Position numbers and translations under genes: made by a program | The notes under the pieces: model-generated | The model's input: only the letters and a program-made list of their open reading frames with translations | What the model was told of the DNA's origin: nothing | Databases searched by the model: none | Shown here: in pieces, positions 1 to 6,559 of the stretch | Layout: every line of letters begins with the position of its first letter | How positions within the stretch are numbered: position 1 is the first letter of the stretch | Source of the DNA: Clostridia bacterium | GTDB lineage: Bacteria > Bacillota > Clostridia > RGIG6154 | Assembly: GCA_017523005.1 (NCBI GenBank) | Contig: JAFWXG010000088.1 | Coordinates: forward strand, 1-6,668 | Direction of reading: 5' to 3' | DNA length: 6,668 bases

Positions 1-645
1 ATTTTAGCGGTTGTAACTCTTTATTTTAATAAACTTAACCCATTTTCATTAAAGAAAACTAAGGTAGAAAGACAAGATACATATAAAATGTGGCTAAAAG
101 TAATAACAGCAGTTTTACCCGCCGCAGTTGTAGGTCTTTTGCTTGATGACTGGATGGACGAGCATTTTTATAATGCAGTAACAGTTTCAATCACTCTTAT
201 TTTATACGGCATACTGTTTATAATTATTGAGAATAGGAATAAAGCTCCTAAAATTAACAATATTGATAATATGAGTTATAAAACAGCACTACTTATTGGT
301 TGCTTCCAGATTTTATCTCTTATTCCTGGAACATCCCGTTCAGGTTCAACTATTTTAGGCGCAATACTTTTAAGTGTAAACAGAGAAACAGCTGCAGAAT
401 TTTCATTCTTTTTAGCATTGCCTGTAATGCTTGGTGCAAGTCTGTTAAAACTTTTAAAGTTTGGTTTCGCTTTTTCAGCAGAGGAAATAGCAGTATTGCT
501 CACAGGCATGGCAGTTGCATATATTGTTTCAGTTCTTGCAATTAAATTCTTAATGCAGTACATAAGAAAGCACGACTTTAAAGCATTTGGCTGGTACAGA
601 ATAGTTCTTGGTATAATAGTTTCATTAGCATTTATTTTTGCATAG
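1..645 (+). CDS. uppP: Undecaprenyl-diphosphate phosphatase UppP (BacA), 5' end outside window
   Basis: This integral membrane enzyme dephosphorylates undecaprenyl diphosphate to undecaprenyl phosphate, recycling the lipid carrier for peptidoglycan and other envelope polymers. The frame is open from base 1, so the first ATG at 88 is internal and 214 residues are visible out of a usual 260-280. The missing N-terminal part would hold the first glutamate-rich catalytic motif. The family signature PGTSRSGST is encoded at 325-351 and is intact, including the arginine and serines of the active site. Several hydrophobic membrane segments surround it (around 94-147, 187-231, 271-324, 400-450, 490-550), and the protein ends in a hydrophobic helix ([12 protein letters not shown]). 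A terminator follows the stop at once, so this is the last gene of its transcript. The family call is secure. Whether the gene is complete cannot be seen. Confidence 0.95.
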   Translation: MLAVVTLYFNKLNPFSLKKTKVERQDTYKMWLKVITAVLPAAVVGLLLDDWMDEHFYNAVTVSITLILYGILFIIIENRNKAPKINNIDNMSYKTALLIGCFQILSLIPGTSRSGSTILGAILLSVNRETAAEFSFFLALPVMLGASLLKLLKFGFAFSAEEIAVLLTGMAVAYIVSVLAIKFLMQYIRKHDFKAFGWYRIVLGIIVSLAFIFA

Positions 646-673
646 AAAAAGAAGGGGAGCCCCTTCTTTTTTT
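646..673 (+). terminator. Intrinsic terminator after uppP
   Basis: A hairpin with stem GAAGGG (651-656), loop GAGC and stem CCCTTC (661-666) can extend by A-T pairs from the preceding A run (646-650). It is followed by an unbroken T run (667-672). It begins directly after the uppP stop codon. The sequence right after the T run is already dpaA coding sequence, so transcription from the left should not reach dpaB. Confidence 0.9.
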
Positions 674-834
674 CGTCATCACGGGGGCTTGATGTCGAGC
701 AGGCAACAAAGGACGGAAAACGAATTGTTTTGGCGTCGTCGCTTCCCGGAAAAGTTACTCCCATCACCGCAGGAGAAATTATAGCTGAAACCGTATTGCA
801 TCTCGAAGCGGAAGGAAGGGAGGAAGATACATGA
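673..834 (+). pseudogene. dpaA: 5'-truncated dipicolinate synthase subunit A (DpaA/SpoVFA), C-terminal remnant
   Basis: DpaA is the NAD(P)-binding subunit of dipicolinate synthase, which converts the lysine-pathway intermediate dihydrodipicolinate to dipicolinate in the mother cell. Only about 53 codons of a normal gene of about 300 are present. The frame reads SSSRGLDVEQA, then LASSLPGKVTPITAGEII, then a short acidic tail ending DT and TGA at 832-834. The LPGKV-P-TAGEII block is the characteristic DpaA C-terminus, and the preceding S-S-R-G-L-D matches the usual S-x-P-G-G-x-D stretch. There is no start codon, ribosome site or promoter for it, because the uppP terminator T run sits immediately upstream. 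The stop overlaps the dpaB start as ATGA, the normal dpaA-dpaB arrangement. G+C is about 51% (80 of 158 counted bases), against about 33% in dpaB. The cause may be a deletion, a rearrangement or a chimeric contig. Confidence 0.82.
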
Positions 835-1424
835 ACGACAGAATAAATGTTGCATTTTGCTTAACGGGTTCGTTTTGTACTTTAAGCAAATTAAGAGACC
901 CTGTTTTAAAGCTTATAGAAAATGGTGCAAACATTACTCCTGTTTTTTCTAAAGCAGTGTACGAAACAGATACAAGGTTTGGAAAAGCAGAAAAGTGGAT
1001 AAAAGAAATGGAAGAACTTACAGGAAATAAAATAATAAGGACAATAGCAGAAGCAGAGCCGATTGGTCCTAAAAATTTGTTTGATATAACAGTTGTAGCA
1101 CCATGCACAGGCAATACATTAACTAAAATTGCAATGGGGATAACTGATACAGCTCCCACTATGGCAGTTAAGGCAACATTAAGAAACGGAAATCCTGTGG
1201 TGTTGGCAGTTTCAACAAATGACGGACTATCAGGATGCGCAAAAAACATAGGTGCTCTTTTGAATTCGAAAAATATATATTTTGTGCCGTTTAGTCAGGA
1301 TGACCCCAATGGTAAGCCAACTTCATTGGTAGCACATTTTGATGAACTTTTCGGCACAGTCGAAAATGCATTAAAGGGCATACAGATACAACCTCTTTTA
1401 AGAATAAAAAAGACGGAACAGTAA
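831..1424 (+). CDS. dpaB: Dipicolinate synthase subunit B (DpaB/SpoVFB)
   Basis: DpaB is the flavoprotein-fold subunit of dipicolinate synthase. With DpaA it makes pyridine-2,6-dicarboxylate, which fills the spore core as its calcium chelate and gives heat resistance. At 197 residues it has the full family length (about 200). Visible family motifs are the N-terminal beta strand and loop AFCLTGSFCTL (residues 8-18), APCTGNT (90-96), the stretch TDTAPTMAVKATLRNG that follows it, and DPNGKPTSL (158-166). The ATG at 831 overlaps the dpaA stop and has a strong ribosome site GGGAGG at 818-823 with 7 bases of spacing. In this window the gene has no evident promoter: the normal one would lie before dpaA, which is truncated, and a terminator stands at 646-673. 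The stop codon lies inside the terminator hairpin shared with ebfC. The codons are AT-rich, unlike the dpaA remnant. Confidence 0.95.
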   Translation: MNDRINVAFCLTGSFCTLSKLRDPVLKLIENGANITPVFSKAVYETDTRFGKAEKWIKEMEELTGNKIIRTIAEAEPIGPKNLFDITVVAPCTGNTLTKIAMGITDTAPTMAVKATLRNGNPVVLAVSTNDGLSGCAKNIGALLNSKNIYFVPFSQDDPNGKPTSLVAHFDELFGTVENALKGIQIQPLLRIKKTEQ

Positions 1425-1445
1425 AGTTCCGTCTTAAATTTTTTT
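1406..1445. terminator. Bidirectional intrinsic terminator between convergent dpaB and ebfC
   Basis: A perfect 10-bp stem AAGACGGAAC (1410-1419) pairs with GTTCCGTCTT (1426-1435) around a 6-base loop. On the plus strand a T run follows at 1439-1445. On the minus strand the A run at 1405-1410 becomes the U tract. The dpaB stop (1422-1424) is in the loop and the ebfC stop (1444-1446) is at the far edge, so one hairpin ends both transcripts. Confidence 0.93.
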
Positions 1446-1794
1446 AGAACAAACCTGGGATGTTCATGCCACCTGTGATTTTACTCATTTGCTGTGCTGA
1501 AACTTCTTCGGCTTTCTTTAATGCCTCCTGAACAGCAGATAAAATCAAATCTTCTAACATTTCAACATCTTCAGGGTCAACACATTCAGGATTTATTTTT
1601 ACAGATGTAATTTCTTTTTTTGCTGTTGCAGTAACTGTTACCATACCGCCACCAACAGTTGCGTTAACTTCAGTTACATCTAATTCTTCCTGTAATTTAA
1701 GAATATCCTGTTGCATTTTTTGGGCTTGTTTAATCATTTGGTTCATGTTTGGGGCACCGCCCATACCGCCCATTGGAAATCTGTTTTTAGCCAT
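1444..1794 (-). CDS. ebfC: YbaB/EbfC family nucleoid-associated DNA-binding protein
   Basis: This is a small dimeric DNA-binding protein of the YbaB/EbfC family (YaaK in Bacillus), thought to act in nucleoid organisation and gene regulation. The 116 residues match the usual length of 100-115. The N-terminus is rich in Met, Gly and Pro (MAKNRFPMGGMGGAPNMNQM). Then come a charged helix (KQAQKMQQDILKLQEEL), the core strand block with GGGMVTVTATAKKEITSVKI, and a C-terminal helix with DPEDVEMLEDLILSAVQEAL, all typical. The start is supported by GGAGGG at 1804-1809, 9 bases before ATG. It lies 19 bases downstream of dnaX on the same strand, the conserved dnaX-ebfC order, and is surely co-transcribed. 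The usual third gene, recR, does not follow: a terminator ends the unit here. Confidence 0.95.
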   Translation of the reverse strand: MAKNRFPMGGMGGAPNMNQMIKQAQKMQQDILKLQEELDVTEVNATVGGGMVTVTATAKKEITSVKINPECVDPEDVEMLEDLILSAVQEALKKAEEVSAQQMSKITGGMNIPGLF

Positions 1795-1813
1795 AATTTA
1801 TGTCCCTCCGTTA

Positions 1814-3415
1814 TTAGTCTTCAAATTTTATAAAATCACCAAACTCACTCTCTAAAGCATCTATATCAGCTTTTGGCATAACTTGTTTTGCCTGAGCAGG
1901 TGTTTCATTTGTATAACAACAATGAATTTTCGGTTTTATTCCGATATACTGCCAGATTGCTTCTTGTAAATCTGCTTTGTTTGTTGGTTTTTCAACCAAA
2001 TCATGGTTTATTCTGTTTTCAGGGCGGAAGATTAAAAGTAGAGTGTCTTCGCTTTCTGCAACAGGACGGCAGAGTCGTAAATTTCCGCACAAAGAAACTT
2101 TTTTCTCGCGAATTAAGTAATCGCAGATTTCGCCCCATTTATCAGTAACTTCTGAAAGACTTAAATGCTTTTCATCGACCACAACTTCGGGTGGTTCAGG
2201 ACTGTCTTCTTCAATAATTTCTTCAGCTTTTTGTTCAGGAGCAACAGGCTTTGGAACTTCAACAGGTTTTGGAACTGTTGGTACATAAGGAGTTTCCTGA
2301 ATGACAGGAATTGATGAAACCTGTTTTTGCCCATGACTTGAAATTGCAGCCAAGCCTATTTCAAGCATCATTTTTGGGTTTGGACTTTCTTTCTGACTTT
2401 TATATACATTTGTTAAACTCTTTAAGATAGTTATTATCTGATTTAAAGTAAATTTCTGGCTTTGCAGAGTGAAATTTTTTGTTCTTTCGCTATTCATCTG
2501 GAGGATATCACTGGGATTTTTTACAAGTGATGCAACCATCAGGCAACGGAAATGTTCCATAAGATAAACAGTGAGCAATATCGGGTCTCTGCCTTCTGCT
2601 ATAGCTTTTTCACATACTGAAATAGCATCAGCGGTATTTTTTTCTGCTAAAGCAGTTGATAATTTAAACAAGTCGCGGTCATCAACTGTTCCTAAAACGC
2701 GCGCAACAATTTCCTGAGATAAAACATCGTTGGTAGAAGACAAGCATTTTTCAAGGATTGATAAACCGTCTCTCATTGAGCCATCAGCAGCATAAGCGAT
2801 TGAAGAAATTGCATCATCTTCAAACTTTGCGCCCGACTCATTACAAACAAATTTTAAATAGGTAGATATTTCGGCCCCCGATATTCTTTTGAAATCATAT
2901 CTCTGGCATCTTGACAAAATAGTTGCCGGAACCTTGTGGTATTCGGTAGTTGCTAAGATGAACATAGCATACTCAGGTGGTTCTTCCAATGTTTTTAATA
3001 ATGCGTTAAAAGCACCGCCTGACAGCATATGGACTTCGTCTATAATATAAACTTTTTTCTTTAAGTACATTGGCGGATAAGCGATTTCTTCACGGATTTG
3101 GCGGATATTATCAACACTTGTGTTGGACGCTGCATCAATTTCCACCACATCAATGGAAGTGCCTTCTTTCATTGCCAGACAGGCTTCACATTCATTACAT
3201 GGTTCGCCGCTGTTTGGATTTAAGCAGTTTACTGCACGCGACAAAAGACGGGCAGTGGTAGTTTTACCTGTACCGCGTGTCCCGCAAAAAAGATAAGCAT
3301 GAGCTGTTCTGCCGTTTTCTATTTGATTTTTAAGAGCAGTCACTATTGCGTCTTGTCCTGCAAGCTGAGAAAAAGTATCAGGGCGAAACTGCCTGTATAA
3401 AGCTTGATGGTCCAT
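1814..3415 (-). CDS. dnaX: DNA polymerase III subunit tau (clamp-loader ATPase DnaX)
   Basis: DnaX is the AAA+ motor subunit of the clamp loader, which opens the beta clamp and loads it on primed DNA at the replication fork. The protein has 533 residues, near the Bacillus tau length. Walker A is GTRGTGKT (45-52). The zinc-binding cysteines are C64, C73, C76 and C79. Walker B is IIDEVH (124-129), sensor 1 lies around ILATTE (153-158), and the arginine-finger SRC motif is at 168-170. Domains II-III follow, then a Pro/Glu-rich hinge at about 370-415 and a C-terminal tau domain of about 118 residues that would bind the polymerase and helicase. The ATG at 3413-3415 has the ribosome site GAAAGGA (3426-3432) 10 bases upstream. 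Only 29 bases separate it from the SRP RNA and they contain no clear promoter, so it is probably transcribed by read-through from the SRP RNA promoter, as in the Bacillus scr-dnaX arrangement. No correctly phased slippery heptamer for a short gamma form was seen. Confidence 0.97.
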   Translation of the reverse strand: MDHQALYRQFRPDTFSQLAGQDAIVTALKNQIENGRTAHAYLFCGTRGTGKTTTARLLSRAVNCLNPNSGEPCNECEACLAMKEGTSIDVVEIDAASNTSVDNIRQIREEIAYPPMYLKKKVYIIDEVHMLSGGAFNALLKTLEEPPEYAMFILATTEYHKVPATILSRCQRYDFKRISGAEISTYLKFVCNESGAKFEDDAISSIAYAADGSMRDGLSILEKCLSSTNDVLSQEIVARVLGTVDDRDLFKLSTALAEKNTADAISVCEKAIAEGRDPILLTVYLMEHFRCLMVASLVKNPSDILQMNSERTKNFTLQSQKFTLNQIITILKSLTNVYKSQKESPNPKMMLEIGLAAISSHGQKQVSSIPVIQETPYVPTVPKPVEVPKPVAPEQKAEEIIEEDSPEPPEVVVDEKHLSLSEVTDKWGEICDYLIREKKVSLCGNLRLCRPVAESEDTLLLIFRPENRINHDLVEKPTNKADLQEAIWQYIGIKPKIHCCYTNETPAQAKQVMPKADIDALESEFGDFIKFED

Positions 3416-3444
3416 TATAAACTTATCCTTTCAAAATAATAAAA

Positions 3445-3711
3445 GCTATACAGCCTTATGTCGAACGAATTGCCCGCGCGTTACAAAAGTTCAAGCTCAA
3501 ACCAGGCGCTCTTACGGCACATCAAAGCAGTTGCTTATTGCTGCTCGGTTCCCCGCCTGACAAGGTTCACAATGTTCAATTGCGTAAGACCCGGTTCTCA
3601 ACACTATTCCTTTTGCACAGACCGCACACAAAAGCGTCCTCGATAAGGCGATCACCCTTGCTATAGCGGATTGCAAGTACAGGGCACCGCTACCGCCCCG
3701 GTTAGTATAGC
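3445..3711 (-). ncRNA. ffs: Signal recognition particle RNA, large Gram-positive type (6S-like scRNA)
   Basis: This is the RNA scaffold of the signal recognition particle. It binds Ffh and directs ribosomes making membrane or secreted proteins to FtsY. On the minus strand the 5' Alu domain shows the conserved run CCGGGGCGGTAGCGGTGCCC (within 3682-3701). The Ffh-binding apical domain IV lies at 3541-3561: GTCAGG, a CGG/CCG stem, a GGAA tetraloop, then AGCAG. The conserved late segments GCCTGG, GTAACGC and the CATAAGG near the 3' end are also present. The termini pair perfectly: GCTATAC (3711-3705) with GTATAGC (3451-3445), giving a length of about 267 nt, normal for Clostridia and Bacillus. 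The first base lies 7 bases after a consensus -10 box. The exact 3' end before processing is inferred. Its place just upstream of dnaX matches Bacillus scr. Confidence 0.95.
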
Positions 3712-3717
3712 AGAATT

Positions 3718-3746
3718 ATTATACCACAAAAAAAGATTTATTGCAA
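3718..3746 (-). promoter_or_regulatory. Sigma-A promoter of the SRP RNA (and probably dnaX-ebfC)
   Basis: On the minus strand, -35 TTGCAA (3746-3741), a 17-base spacer and a perfect -10 TATAAT (3723-3718) are present, with the extended -10 dinucleotide TG one base before it. The predicted start, 7 bases past the -10, is exactly the first base of the terminal SRP RNA helix (3711). A near-consensus housekeeping promoter is what an abundant stable RNA would need. Confidence 0.92.
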
Positions 3747-3766
3747 CTATTTTATAAAAAATAATA

Positions 3767-3795
3767 TTGACAAAGGAATAGGGCAATGATAAAAT
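3767..3795 (+). promoter_or_regulatory. Sigma-A promoter of the paaK-like/ACT operon
   Basis: A perfect -35 TTGACA (3767-3772), a 17-base spacer and -10 TAAAAT (3790-3795) preceded by TG one base away (extended -10) are present. Transcription should start near 3802, leaving a leader of about 48 bases before the ATG at 3850. No operator palindrome or riboswitch is evident in that short leader. It is back to back with the SRP RNA promoter, with only 20 bases between the two -35 boxes. Confidence 0.88.
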
Positions 3796-3849
3796 CAATA
3801 ATATAAAAGTATTGGGAAAAATAGGGCTTTTAGTGAAAGGATGATAAAA

Positions 3850-5166
3850 ATGGAAAAGAAACATTTGATATACAATCCTGAAATGGAATGTATAGACCGC
3901 GAGAAACTTAAGGCTATTCAGGGACAACGATTGAGAGAAACAGTAAAACTTACATACGAAAATGTTCCTTTGTTTAGAAAAAGAATGGACGAAAAGGGAG
4001 TAAAACCTGAAGACATCAAATCGGTTGACGATATTGTTTTACTTCCGTTTACAGAAAAGACAGATTTAAGAGACGAATTTCCATTTGGATTATTGGCTGC
4101 ACCAAAGTCTGAAATTGTAAGAATACAAGGCTCATCAGGAACAACAGGTAAACCGATTGTGTCAGGATATACTGAAAACGATGTGGAGGTATGGACTGAA
4201 ATGGTTGCCCGTTCATTAGCGGGAGCAGGATGCGGTAAAGACGATATTGTTCAGGTTTGCTATGGTTACGGACTTTTCACTGGCGGACTTGGAGCACATC
4301 AGGGAGCAACAAGATTAGGCGCTATGGTAATTCCAATGTCGAGCGGAAATACTCAGCGTCAGATTATGATGATGAAGGAATTAGGCTCAACAATTCTATG
4401 CTGTACGCCATCTTATGCTACATATTTAGGCGAAACAATAAGAGATATGGGACTTGATCCTAAAAAAGACCTTAAATTGAAAGCAGGCGTGTTTGGGGCA
4501 GAACCCTGGACAGAAGAAATGAGAAAGCGTATTGAAGAGCTTCTTGATATTGATGCTTGCGATATCTACGGCTTAACTGAAATTGCAGGTCCAGGTGTTG
4601 CATTTGAGTGTCTTGAAAAGAAAGGTATGCATGTAAACGAAGACCATGTAATCCCTGAAATTATCGACCCTGTAACTGAAAAACAACTTCCTTATGAAAC
4701 TCCCGGCGAGTTAGTATTTACAACAATAACAAAAACAGGTATGCCAATGATAAGATACAGAACACATGATATCTGCACACTTTATGTTGATAAATGCGAG
4801 TGCGGAAGAACACTTGTTCGTATGGGAAGAATAACAGGCAGAACTGACGATATGATAGTTATAAGAGGTGTAAATGTATTCCCGAGCCAGATTGAATCTG
4901 TTCTGGTAAAAACAAACGGAGTAGCACCACACTATGTTTTGGTTGTTGACCGTGTAAATTCAACCGACACATTAGAAGTTAAGGTTGAACTTACCGAAGA
5001 TATGTTCTCAGATACAGTTGCACATATCGAAGAAGTTAAAAATTATATTGCGGGCGAAATTAAGTCAGTTGTAGGCGTTCAGGCGAAAATCAGCTTAGTT
5101 CCGCCAAAATCCTTACCTCGTTCGGAAGGAAAAGCAAAAAGAGTTATCGATAATCGTAAACTTTAA
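3850..5166 (+). CDS. paaK: Phenylacetate-CoA ligase family protein (aryl-acetate AMP-forming ligase)
   Basis: This is an ANL-superfamily adenylating enzyme that activates an aryl-acetate (phenylacetate, or indole- or hydroxyphenyl-acetate) with ATP and then transfers it to CoA. The start chosen gives 438 residues, the normal length. Motifs are the phosphate-binding loop SSGTTGKP (95-102), YGLTE (240-244), the hinge-region GRTDDM (330-335) followed by IRGVNVFP, and the C-terminal EGKAKR (426-431) carrying the candidate catalytic lysine. A Cys-rich CECGR element precedes the hinge, as is usual in PaaK. The ATG at 3850 is preferred over 3841, because the ribosome site AAAGGA (3836-3841) overlaps 3841 and sits 8 bases before 3850. 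A gene for a tandem-ACT protein follows after 18 bases. In anaerobes this pair often accompanies indolepyruvate:ferredoxin oxidoreductase genes, which are absent here. The family is certain, the substrate is inferred. Confidence 0.92.
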   Translation: MEKKHLIYNPEMECIDREKLKAIQGQRLRETVKLTYENVPLFRKRMDEKGVKPEDIKSVDDIVLLPFTEKTDLRDEFPFGLLAAPKSEIVRIQGSSGTTGKPIVSGYTENDVEVWTEMVARSLAGAGCGKDDIVQVCYGYGLFTGGLGAHQGATRLGAMVIPMSSGNTQRQIMMMKELGSTILCCTPSYATYLGETIRDMGLDPKKDLKLKAGVFGAEPWTEEMRKRIEELLDIDACDIYGLTEIAGPGVAFECLEKKGMHVNEDHVIPEIIDPVTEKQLPYETPGELVFTTITKTGMPMIRYRTHDICTLYVDKCECGRTLVRMGRITGRTDDMIVIRGVNVFPSQIESVLVKTNGVAPHYVLVVDRVNSTDTLEVKVELTEDMFSDTVAHIEEVKNYIAGEIKSVVGVQAKISLVPPKSLPRSEGKAKRVIDNRKL

Positions 5167-5184
5167 TAAAAGGGGAGAAATAAT

Positions 5185-5622
5185 ATGTTTGTTAAACAGA
5201 TTTCTATTTATCTTGAAAATGTTAAAGGTTCATTAAGGGAAATTACACAGCTTTTAGGAGATAATAATATCGACTTAAAAGCCTTGTCTATTGCAGACAC
5301 CATGAGCTTTGGAATTGTTCGTTGCATAGTTGCCGAAGAACAGATTGAAAAAACAATGGAAATTCTGCGTGAGCATGGTAACATTGCAAAGGTTAATAAT
5401 GTTATTTGCGTATGTATACCCGACAAGCCGTCAGGACTTTCTAAAGTATTAACATTGATTGAAGACGCAGGCATCTCTATTGAATACACATATTCGTTTT
5501 ATAAAAACACAGGGGATAATGCAGTTTTAATTATCCGCCCGTCAGAAAAGAGAAGAACTGTTGCAGTTCTTTCTGAAAACGGAATCCAGATGCTTAACCA
5601 AGCCGAAATTGATAAAATCTAA
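5185..5622 (+). CDS. Tandem ACT-domain protein paired with the ligase
   Basis: The protein has 145 residues and consists of two ACT domains, roughly residues 3-67 (FVKQISIYLENVKGSL onward) and 70-140 (ICVCIPDKPSGLSKV onward). Each has the beta-alpha-beta start with the turn before the first helix where ACT domains bind amino acids. It has no catalytic or DNA-binding domain, so a role as an amino-acid sensor or regulatory partner is inferred, perhaps controlling the ligase or aromatic amino-acid fermentation. A strong ribosome site (AGGGGAG, 5171-5177) lies 7 bases before the ATG, and the gene is 18 bases after the ligase, so the two are one operon. A terminator follows directly. The domain assignment is solid, but the ligand is unknown (aromatic amino acids are a reasonable guess). 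Confidence 0.88.
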   Translation: MFVKQISIYLENVKGSLREITQLLGDNNIDLKALSIADTMSFGIVRCIVAEEQIEKTMEILREHGNIAKVNNVICVCIPDKPSGLSKVLTLIEDAGISIEYTYSFYKNTGDNAVLIIRPSEKRRTVAVLSENGIQMLNQAEIDKI

Positions 5623-5625
5623 AAT

Positions 5626-5661
5626 TAAAAAGCCTCTGCTTAAAATGCAGAGGCTTTTTTT
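5626..5661. terminator. Bidirectional terminator between ACT gene and spoIVA
   Basis: A 9-bp stem AGCCTCTGC (5631-5639) pairs with GCAGAGGCT (5647-5655) around the 7-base loop TTAAAAT. On the plus strand a T run follows (5656-5661). On the minus strand the A run at 5627-5631 provides the U tract. The spoIVA stop codon (5660-5662) touches the T run, so the hairpin ends both convergent transcripts. Confidence 0.93.
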
Positions 5662-6559
5662 ATAGAATTATGCAAATAAGACCGCCTGAACCCTCGTTGA
5701 TAATTTTCTGTAATGTTTCCTGCAATTTCATTTGTGCGTCATCGGGCATACGGTAAAGCTTATTGTGAAGTCCTTCATTGACCAAATCATGAAGTGACTT
5801 GCCGAAGATATTTGATTCCCATATTTTTTTAGGGTCGGTATCAAATTCATTCAAAAGATAACGGATAAGCTCTTCTGATTGCTTTTCGGTGCCGACTATT
5901 GGATTTACTTCGGTTTCCACTGTCGCAGAAATCATGTGAATTGATGGTGCAGAGGCACGCAGGCGTATTCCAAATCTTCCGCCTTGTTTCATTATTTCAG
6001 GTTCTTCCAAGCTTAGTTCATCAATAGTAGGAGAAACTATACCATATCCCTTTTGACGGACTTCTTGAAGTGCTGATGAAATTTTATCATAGTCCTTTTT
6101 AACAGCTGAAAGTTCGATAATAAGGCTGATTAAGCTCTCCTGACCTTCAATTTCATATCCCGATGCTTCTCCTAAAATCTTATAGAAAAGCTGTTCAGGG
6201 ACAGAAATATCAAATGAAACAGAACCTTTTCCCAAATCCATTTCGGTAATATCTGCTCTTTCTAATTTGTCACTTTGAAGTAAAACTTTTGAAAGTGATT
6301 TAACTTCACTTATTTTGTTTACAGAAGTAAGTGAGCTTTTAATATTATCTAAAATCTCTAAGTTAAGCCAATGCTTGGTATCTAAGCTATCAACCCATGA
6401 CGGAAATTTAAACTTAATTTCCCCGACAGGAAATTCACTCAAAACATTTTCCAAAATCAGGTTGATATCTTTGTCGTTTAATGTTTCGCAGTTTGCAGCA
6501 ACAACTGATACTTTATACTTTTCCGATAATTCATCTCTTAGTTTTTGAACCTTTTTATC
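5660..6559 (-). pseudogene. spoIVA: 5'-truncated spoIVA (stage IV sporulation protein A)
   Basis: SpoIVA is the ATPase that polymerises on the forespore surface to form the basement layer of the spore coat, anchored through SpoVM. The visible frame has 299 residues, about 60% of a usual 492, and it aligns to the middle and C-terminal domains. Recognisable blocks are LRDELSEKY near the break, EFPVGEIKFKFPSWVDSL, GYGIVSPTIDELSLEEPEI, APSIHMI, GTEKQSEELIRYLL, and the invariant C-terminus NEGSGGLICIIL, which is needed for localisation. The N-terminal NTPase domain with its Walker A motif is missing. Homology and codon usage stay good up to about 6557, where the frame meets TGA (6560-6562). A TTG at 6452-6454 could be read as a start, but family similarity continues upstream of it. 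As drawn the protein could not hydrolyse ATP or polymerise. The cause may be a true truncation or a misjoined contig. Confidence 0.9.

Noticed and set aside
276..767. Long minus-strand open frame opposite uppP and across the terminator
   Set aside because: It is antisense to a well-identified membrane protein, runs through a terminator hairpin, has no family resemblance and no sensible ribosome site. Likewise 779-1249 opposite dpaB.
2099..2104. A6 runs in dnaX (also 3053-3058) as programmed frameshift sites for a gamma form
   Set aside because: On the coding strand both read as AAA AAA followed by G in phase, not the A-AAA-AAG phase needed for -1 slippage. No supporting stem or nearby stop pattern was seen, and Gram-positive dnaX usually makes only tau.
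3458..3646. Open frame on the plus strand
   Set aside because: It lies inside the SRP RNA gene on the opposite strand. The structured RNA explains the sequence and its higher G+C.
3841..3849. ATG at 3841 as ligase start
   Set aside because: The ribosome site AAAGGA overlaps this ATG, leaving no spacing. ATG 3850 has 8 bases of spacing and starts with the family-like MEKK segment.
6452..6454. TTG as a genuine start for a shorter SpoIVA-like protein
   Set aside because: SpoIVA similarity and coding continue upstream to about 6557, and there is no clear ribosome site before the TTG.
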